A stretch of DNA of 11,904 nucleotides from Chlorobium sp. Lineage in GTDB: Bacteria > Bacteroidota > Chlorobiia > Chlorobiales > Chlorobiaceae. The notes under the pieces are model-generated. The model did not search any database. It was not told the DNA's origin and saw only the letters and a list, made by a program, of their open reading frames with translations. The position numbers and the translations under genes are program-made. The number at the start of each line of letters is the position of its first letter. Within the stretch, counting starts at the first letter, position 1. Location of the stretch: assembly GCA_028278005.1 (NCBI GenBank), contig JANQFD010000004.1, positions 1 through 11,904 on the forward strand, written 5' to 3'. Of the stretch, positions 7,803 through 11,904 are shown piece by piece.

Positions 7803-7961
7803 TAAGGGCACCTCTTTTTATTTATTCCGCGCTTCAATTGCGTCGTTGATCCCGACCTGTCAGGATCGAAATCCTCATGTTCCGAAAAGTCGGGGCAGTC
7901 CGGTTTTGAAGTTTATTCCGATGCAATCGGGACTCATGACAATAAATAAAGGTGCCCATAA
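7802..7961. mobile_element. MITE-like element with terminal inverted repeats and flanking ATAA
   Basis: The left end at 7806-7826 starts GGGCACCT and ends TTATTTATT. The right end at 7941-7957 reads AATAAATAA then AGGTGCCC. The arms are complementary over 17 positions, with a 4-nt insertion in the left arm. Outside both arms stands the same 4 bp, ATAA (7802-7805 and 7958-7961), as expected of a target-site duplication. The interior is rich in nested palindromes: CTTCAA/TTGAAG (7832-7837 and 7906-7911), CCCGAC/GTCGGG (7851-7856 and 7889-7894), AGGAT-CGAA-ATCCT (7862-7875), and a 7-bp hairpin with loop GCA (7916-7932). No transposase is encoded. A structured RNA is the alternative reading. Confidence 0.5.
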
Positions 7962-7969
7962 TTTAAGGT

Positions 7970-7997
7970 TTGTAAAAGTTGGCTCAAGTATTATAAT
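7970..7997 (+). promoter_or_regulatory. Candidate parA promoter
   Basis: TATAAT at 7992-7997 is a perfect sigma-70-type -10 box. TTGTAA at 7970-7975 matches four of six -35 positions with a 16-bp spacer. The predicted start, near 8004, would leave a leader of about 40 nt before the parA ATG. The MITE-like element ends only 9-13 bp upstream of the -35, so the element may supply or disturb upstream promoter contacts. Because the -10 box is nearly palindromic, weak leftward initiation is also possible. Confidence 0.4.
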
Positions 7998-8045
7998 TTA
8001 GCAAGTCGTGGCTGAAGAACAACCGGATAGATCCTCAAAGGGCAG

Positions 8046-8843
8046 ATGGGAAGAGTTATCGCGATAGCAAATCAGAAAGGCGGAGTGGGCAAGACTACCA
8101 CGGCGGTCAATATAGCGGCATCTATTGCGATTTCAGAGTTCAAAACCCTGCTGATTGACATTGATCCCCAAGCCAATGCAACCTCTGGTTTTGGCCTCGA
8201 TACCGAAGAGGAAATTGAAAACACCTTTTACCACGTTATGGTGCAGGGGGGTGATATCAAGGAGGCAATACGCTCTTCGAGCCTTGAGTACCTCGATGTT
8301 GTACCTTCAAACGTCAATCTTGTCGGTATGGAGGTGGAACTTGTCAATATGCGGGAGAGAGAATATGTCATGCAGAAGGCTTTGAAAGAGGTCAGAGACA
8401 GCTACGATTATATTATTATTGATTGTCCTCCTTCTCTCGGTTTGATTACCCTCAATTCTCTGACAGCCGCGGACTCGGTTCTTATCCCGGTACAAGCGGA
8501 ATATTATGCTCTTGAAGGATTGGGCAAATTACTCAATACCATCAGTATTGTCAGGAAACACCTGAACCCGAAGCTGTCGATTGAAGGAGTTCTGGTTACC
8601 ATGTTCGATGCGCGTCTTCGTCTTGCAGGCCAGGTTGCCGAGGAGGTGAAGAAGTTTTTCAAGGACAAGGTATACCGAACCTATATACGCAGGAACGTTC
8701 GCCTTTCAGAAGCCCCCAGTCATGGTAAACCTGCTTTGCTGTATGATGCCCAGAGCCTGGGATCCAAAGATTATCTCGATCTTGCGAAGGAGATTTTCGA
8801 AAGGGACGGCAAAATCAACAAGTTCAAGGTCAAGCGTAAGTAG
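8046..8843 (+). CDS. parA: Chromosome partitioning ATPase ParA (Soj family)
   Basis: Nucleoid-bound ATPase that works with ParB at parS sites to segregate chromosomal origins. 265 residues, the normal length for chromosomal ParA/Soj without an N-terminal helix-turn-helix, which distinguishes it from larger plasmid ParA proteins. The deviant Walker A motif KGGVGKTT is at 11-18 with signature lysine K11. The switch region has IDIDPQANAT with D40. Walker B is YDYIIIDCPPSLGL around 120-133. The DNA-contact/C-terminal block RRNVRLSEAPSHGKP is clear. The C-terminus is lysine-rich. Start is the ATG at 8046 with a modest AAAGGG upstream. parB follows after 141 bp with no competing gene between. Confidence 0.97.
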   Translation: MGRVIAIANQKGGVGKTTTAVNIAASIAISEFKTLLIDIDPQANATSGFGLDTEEEIENTFYHVMVQGGDIKEAIRSSSLEYLDVVPSNVNLVGMEVELVNMREREYVMQKALKEVRDSYDYIIIDCPPSLGLITLNSLTAADSVLIPVQAEYYALEGLGKLLNTISIVRKHLNPKLSIEGVLVTMFDARLRLAGQVAEEVKKFFKDKVYRTYIRRNVRLSEAPSHGKPALLYDAQSLGSKDYLDLAKEIFERDGKINKFKVKRK

Positions 8844-8984
8844 CCGCCGGGGCTTGAAGGTTATGCGTTTTCTCCCTGTTGCTTATACAGCCTGAAGAAG
8901 CAGAGTAGGTCACGGCTTATTTCGGGAGTGGGCGGTTGAGGGCATGCAATATTCCAGCACATTATGAAACGAGCTAATTAGGAT

Positions 8985-9875
8985 ATGGCTAAACAAGCAT
9001 TGGGAAAAGGTCTGAAAGCCCTTATCCCTGACGAGGGTTTTATTCCCTCGAATGAGCCTGATCATGAAGCCGCGGTCCCGGCGGGTTCTGTCGGGAGTCT
9101 GCCGGTAGAGAAAATCAAAGTGAATCCTTTTCAGCCGAGGAAAGATTTCGATGAAGAGGCACTCGAGGATCTGAAAAACTCCATTATCGAAAACGGGGTC
9201 ATTCAGCCTGTAACGGTCAGCAGGGAAGGGGACGGCTATCAGTTGATCAGCGGCGAAAGAAGGCTTCGGGCAGTCCGTAAAGCCGGCTTCAAATTTATTC
9301 CGGGTTATATTGTCGAAGCTCATGAGGATGCAGGTAAGCTCGAACTTGCGCTCATTGAGAATATTCAAAGGGAGGATCTCAATGCCATTGAGATCGCTCT
9401 TGCTTTGAAGAGCCTGGTGACCACCTGCAATTTAACCCAGGACGAGATCGCTCAGAAAGTCGGCAAGAACCGTTCTACCATCAGCAATTTTTTGAGGCTC
9501 TTGAAACTTCCTGCAGCGATACAGGACAGTATCCGAAGCAAGGAAATTTCATCCGGTCATGCAAGAGCGTTGATCAACCTGCCCAACCAGAAGCAGCAGT
9601 TGAAGGTATGGCAACAGATTATCAGGAAAAAAATGTCTGTCAGACAAACCGAGGAACTTGTCAATAAACTGTTCAGGGAACCGTCCCGCAAGGTGCCCGG
9701 GGCGGGTAATGCAGGTGGTGTTTCACCTTTTGAACCGATCGAGTCTCAGTTACGGGAACGGTTTGCCACGAAAGTCAGAATAGTGGAAAAAAACAAGGGG
9801 AAAGGCGAGATTCATATCCAGTATTATTCTCCTGATGATCTGGAAAGAATCCTTGAAATAATGAATTATGAATAA
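8985..9875 (+). CDS. parB: Chromosome partitioning protein ParB (Spo0J family)
   Basis: CTP-dependent DNA clamp that loads at parS and stimulates ParA. 296 residues. The N-terminus has the ParA-stimulating peptide ALGKGLKALIP (5-15). The CTP-binding/ParB core has NPFQPRKDF (47-55), the GERRLRA box (90-96) and ENIQREDLN (125-133). A helix-turn-helix occupies about 150-175 (LTQDEIAQKVG...STISNFLRLLKL), and a C-terminal dimerisation domain runs from about 250. The ATG at 8985 has AGGA just upstream. Its stop overlaps or abuts the next gene. I saw no match to the parS palindrome in this window, so the sites are probably elsewhere near the origin. Confidence 0.96.
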   Translation: MAKQALGKGLKALIPDEGFIPSNEPDHEAAVPAGSVGSLPVEKIKVNPFQPRKDFDEEALEDLKNSIIENGVIQPVTVSREGDGYQLISGERRLRAVRKAGFKFIPGYIVEAHEDAGKLELALIENIQREDLNAIEIALALKSLVTTCNLTQDEIAQKVGKNRSTISNFLRLLKLPAAIQDSIRSKEISSGHARALINLPNQKQQLKVWQQIIRKKMSVRQTEELVNKLFREPSRKVPGAGNAGGVSPFEPIESQLRERFATKVRIVEKNKGKGEIHIQYYSPDDLERILEIMNYE

Positions 9876-9885
9876 AGGTCAAGGG

Positions 9886-10455
9886 ATGCGGAGGCTTGTG
9901 CCGTTCGTGCTGGTTGCAGTATTGGCTTCTTCAAATGCAAGCGCTGCGGAACCGGTGTTCATCGATACGGGAACTACCGCTGATGCGATCCAGGAGGCTC
10001 TTTTTGCCGAGGTTCAGCATGAAGACGGCCAATTCGCCGAAGAAGTTGATCAGCGTATGGAACCATGGAAAGTGGCGATGATCTCCGCCATACTGCCCGG
10101 ATACGGCCAAATCTATAACGGTGCAATATGGAAGGTTCCCATTCTTTACGGGCTTCTGGGATATTTCGGTTATCGTGCTTTTGACAATCACGACAGCTAT
10201 ACTGAGTTCAGGGACAAGTATGCCCAGGACCCCGAAGGGCCCGAGGCATCGTTTTTCCAGAGCGAGCGTGACAGATTTCAGGAAAAGCGTAATCAGCAAC
10301 TGCTTTTTCTTGCTCTGGCGTATCTTGCCGGAATTGTGGATGCATATGTCGACGCTCACCTGTATGATTTCGATACTATATCTGAAGAAGGAATTTCATC
10401 TCTCTCCGGACCGTTAGAGCCCAGCCCTTCTGTAAGCATCAGTGTAAGGTTTTGA
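9886..10455 (+). CDS. DUF5683-like exported or membrane protein of unknown function
   Basis: 189 residues from the preferred ATG at 9886. That start has AAAGG and AGGG upstream and begins directly with a signal-peptide-like sequence: a positive MRR, a hydrophobic core, then NASA-AEP as a possible cleavage site near residue 20-21. An upstream ATG at 9868, overlapping the end of parB by 8 bp, would add six residues and is possible. The central block AILPGYGQIYNGAIWKVPI (68-86) and the C-terminal LAGIVDAYVDAHLYDFD (147-163) fit my memory of the DUF5683 family, which is common in Bacteroidota and Chlorobiota. Two hydrophobic stretches (about 81-97 and 139-152) could span or sit in the membrane. 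It sits between parB and dapB, an arrangement I recall from that group. Biochemical role unknown. Confidence 0.8.
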   Translation: MRRLVPFVLVAVLASSNASAAEPVFIDTGTTADAIQEALFAEVQHEDGQFAEEVDQRMEPWKVAMISAILPGYGQIYNGAIWKVPILYGLLGYFGYRAFDNHDSYTEFRDKYAQDPEGPEASFFQSERDRFQEKRNQQLLFLALAYLAGIVDAYVDAHLYDFDTISEEGISSLSGPLEPSPSVSISVRF

Positions 10456-10480
10456 TGGGATATCAGGCAATCGGGCCATG

Positions 10481-10513
10481 TTGACTTTTTAACTTTTGAA
10501 TTTTGATCTTTTC
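10481..10513 (+). repeat. T-rich heptad leader directly upstream of dapB
   Basis: Units TTTAACT, TTTGAAT and TTTGATC follow each other in 7-nt phase over 10488-10508, ending 5 nt before the dapB ATG. A closely similar run lies just before the esterase ATG on the other strand (2527-2507). An in-frame TTG within it (10496) would give the same MNFDL leader as in the esterase gene, which I take as repeat-derived and not translated. Confidence 0.6.
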
Positions 10514-11260
10514 ATGAAGTACACCCTTGTTGGATATGGTAAAATGGGACAGCAGATTGCCGGAATAATAAAGACTTCCGGTGAACATGAGGTTCATGGC
10601 GTACTTGACATCGATGCCGAAATCACGCAAAACAGTTTTGCCGGAAGTGATGTTATTATAGACTTTACCGTTCGTGACGCTTTTCTCGCAAATCTTCCTG
10701 TCATGCTGGCGTCAAAGGTGCCTGTTGTGGTCGGGACGACGGGTTGGGATGCAGAAATCAACAGGGTGAAAACAATGGTAGAGGAAGCCGGGACCTCGCT
10801 CATATACTCTGCAAACTTTTCTCTCGGGGTCAACATATTTCTCCGCACCCTTCGCGAAGCTGCCCGCATGATCGGGCCTTTCGAAGAATTCGATATCGCA
10901 TTTTCGGAACAACACCATACTGCGAAGGCAGATTTTCCGAGTGGTACGGCCTTGCGTGCGGCGGAGATAATTCTCGGGGTCAATGACCGCAAAAAGACGA
11001 TAGTCAGCCAGTTGTCAGCCGACAAAAAAATCAGCTCCGATGAGCTGCAGGTTGCCGCAATCAGGCTCGGATCGGTATTCGGGCACCACGCGGCCCATGT
11101 CAATTCCGAATTTGACGATATACTCATTGCCCATACCGCAAGAAACCGCAAGGGTTTTGCGGGCGGCGCCGTCCAGGCTGGAAAATGGCTTGCAAACAAA
11201 CATATATCGCATCCGGGGTTTTATACCATGGATGATTTTCTTGACGAGGTGCTTGGCTAA
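10514..11260 (+). CDS. dapB: 4-hydroxy-tetrahydrodipicolinate reductase DapB
   Basis: NAD(P)H-dependent reduction step of the diaminopimelate/lysine pathway, cytoplasmic. 248 residues, shorter than the ~270-residue E. coli enzyme, mainly through a compact region after the nucleotide-binding loop; I recall this short form from Bacteroidota/Chlorobiota. Dinucleotide-binding GYGKMG is at 7-12, VVGTTGW at 72-78 and SANFSLGVN at 99-107. The active-site signature EQHHTAKADFPSGTAL (132-147) carries H134, H135 and K138. RKGFAGGAVQAGKWL near the C-terminus also fits. I chose the ATG at 10514 over an in-frame TTG at 10496, because the intervening codons are repeat sequence. The next gene starts 1 nt after its stop, pointing to translational coupling. 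Confidence 0.96.
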   Translation: MKYTLVGYGKMGQQIAGIIKTSGEHEVHGVLDIDAEITQNSFAGSDVIIDFTVRDAFLANLPVMLASKVPVVVGTTGWDAEINRVKTMVEEAGTSLIYSANFSLGVNIFLRTLREAARMIGPFEEFDIAFSEQHHTAKADFPSGTALRAAEIILGVNDRKKTIVSQLSADKKISSDELQVAAIRLGSVFGHHAAHVNSEFDDILIAHTARNRKGFAGGAVQAGKWLANKHISHPGFYTMDDFLDEVLG

Positions 11261-11261
11261 A

Positions 11262-11759
11262 GTGAATTGTTCAGAGGAAAAGAAGAGGGCGCTCGGTATC
11301 GGTGCGCTGATTATACTCGTGACAACAACGTTTCCGTATCTGACACTCATCAATGCGTTGTTTTTTCTCGGGATAATGATCGGGGGAGCTGCCGCTGCGT
11401 ATTATTACATTGTCATGTGCCAGATCCGGCTTACTCTCTCGGATGTCTTTATGTTTTCAAGCCTTGCCGGTGTGGCGGGAAGTGTCCTGTCGGCTTTTTC
11501 AGGTTATTTACTGATAACGGTGTTTGATTACCGGCCCGGGATCGAGGGGCTGATGCTCCTTAGCGAATGGATGAAAGGGACGTCCCCGGAACAGGATGCT
11601 TTTGTAAAACAGATACAGGAAATACTCCAGGCACCGGTAGATATGACGTTCACGGAATTTCTGATCAGCCTGGCCCTGACCGTTTTCATCTATGCTCCGG
11701 TTGCCGGAATTGGCGGCGTTATCACAGTCTGGCGCCTGAAACGTCAGGCCGGAAAAGGA
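11262..11759 (+). CDS. Small four-helix integral membrane protein, function unknown
   Basis: 166 residues from GTG at 11262, 1 nt after the dapB stop; its stop codon is TAG at 11760-11762. In-frame TTG at 11253 and ATG at 11232 are alternative starts overlapping dapB. Four hydrophobic segments are visible at about 11-30, 32-52, 62-88 and 132-156, with a polar, acidic loop at about 91-130 and a basic C-terminus (RLKRQAGKG). The layout (helix pair, then SDVFMFSSLAGVAGSVLS, loop, last helix) resembles the DUF4199 type of Bacteroidota membrane protein, but I cannot confirm this from memory. Coupling to dapB suggests co-expression, not a shared pathway. No catalytic motif is seen. Confidence 0.75.
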
Positions 11760-11794
11760 TAGTAAGCAGTACTCAGTCGGCAATCGGCAGTTTG
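11760..11794 (+). repeat. Heptanucleotide repeat after the last plus-strand gene
   Basis: Five 7-mers in phase: TAGTAAG, CAGTACT, CAGTCGG, CAATCGG, CAGTTTG. The first begins with the stop codon of the membrane-protein gene. The sequence is of the same CAGTNNN type, and in the same orientation relative to the upstream gene, as the repeat after mnmA (CAGTCGG occurs in both). Confidence 0.65.
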
Positions 11795-11804
11795 CGAAAA
11801 CAAT

Positions 11805-11904
11805 TCAAAGGCCACCGGGAAGCAGCGATGAGATGATTTCCGGCGGTAAAGGGCTGTGCAGGAATGCTGTGACGGTTCCCTCGGTTACAATATATGATTG
11901 ACGG
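11805..11904 (-). CDS. Possible C-terminal end of a convergent gene (partial)
   Basis: A minus-strand frame enters from the right edge and stays open for 32 codons to a TGA at 11805-11807. The translation includes YIVTEGTVTAFLHSPLPPEI, which reads like ordinary protein with balanced composition. Its end lies 10 bp from the heptad repeat, which would place the repeat between two converging genes. I do not recognise a family, and a 32-codon open frame can arise by chance. The other frames here are open only for shorter or less protein-like stretches. Confidence 0.3.
   Translation of the reverse strand, partial: RQSYIVTEGTVTAFLHSPLPPEIISSLLPGGL

Noticed and set aside
7834..7959. 41-codon minus-strand frame inside the MITE-like element, beginning MGTFIY.
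   Set aside because: It starts within the terminal repeat and runs through palindromes. Composition is rich in Arg and Asn with no protein-like pattern; most likely a by-product of repeat sequence.
7665..9000. Search for a parS palindrome (TGTTTCACGTGAAACA type) near parAB.
   Set aside because: No CACGTG-centred match was seen by eye in this interval or elsewhere in the window.

Overview
The window reads as a stretch of a bacterial chromosome, most likely from a green sulfur bacterium (Chlorobiota) or a close relative in the Bacteroidota/Chlorobiota group. This is inferred from gene content and order: a DUF5683-type protein between parB and dapB, the short form of DapB, a Soj-type ParA, weak Shine-Dalgarno signals, and short heptanucleotide repeats between genes. 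No ribosomal RNA or other direct marker is present, so the phylum call is inference.

Left part (1-7664): six genes, all on the minus strand. In transcription order they are a 3-methyladenine DNA glycosylase, the Mg2+ transporter MgtE, an ETF:quinone oxidoreductase-like flavoprotein with a C-terminal 4Fe-4S domain, the tRNA 2-thiouridylase MnmA, an alpha/beta-hydrolase carboxylesterase, and cobalamin-dependent methionine synthase MetH, which is cut by the left edge after about 580 codons. mgtE and the ETF-QO gene are only 21 bp apart. The others are separated by 43 to 238 bp.

Middle (7665-8045): a gene-free divergent intergenic region of about 380 bp. It holds a minus-strand terminator-like hairpin, a second small hairpin, a CRP/FNR-like palindrome, a MITE-like element of about 150 bp with terminal inverted repeats flanked by a direct ATAA, and a plausible parA promoter.

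Right part (8046-11762): a plus-strand cluster of parA, parB, a DUF5683-like exported/membrane protein, dapB and a four-helix membrane protein of unknown function. ParA and ParB act together in chromosome segregation. DapB is a lysine/diaminopimelate (cell wall precursor) enzyme. The membrane protein starts 1 nt after the dapB stop. The last 100 bp may hold the C-terminal end of a convergent minus-strand gene.

The window is mainly housekeeping DNA, and no new defence or metabolic system is evident. The most notable non-genic signals are the heptad-periodic sequence that fills the mnmA-esterase gap and recurs after the last plus-strand gene, a T-rich heptad leader shared by the esterase and dapB, and the MITE-like or structured-RNA element upstream of parA.
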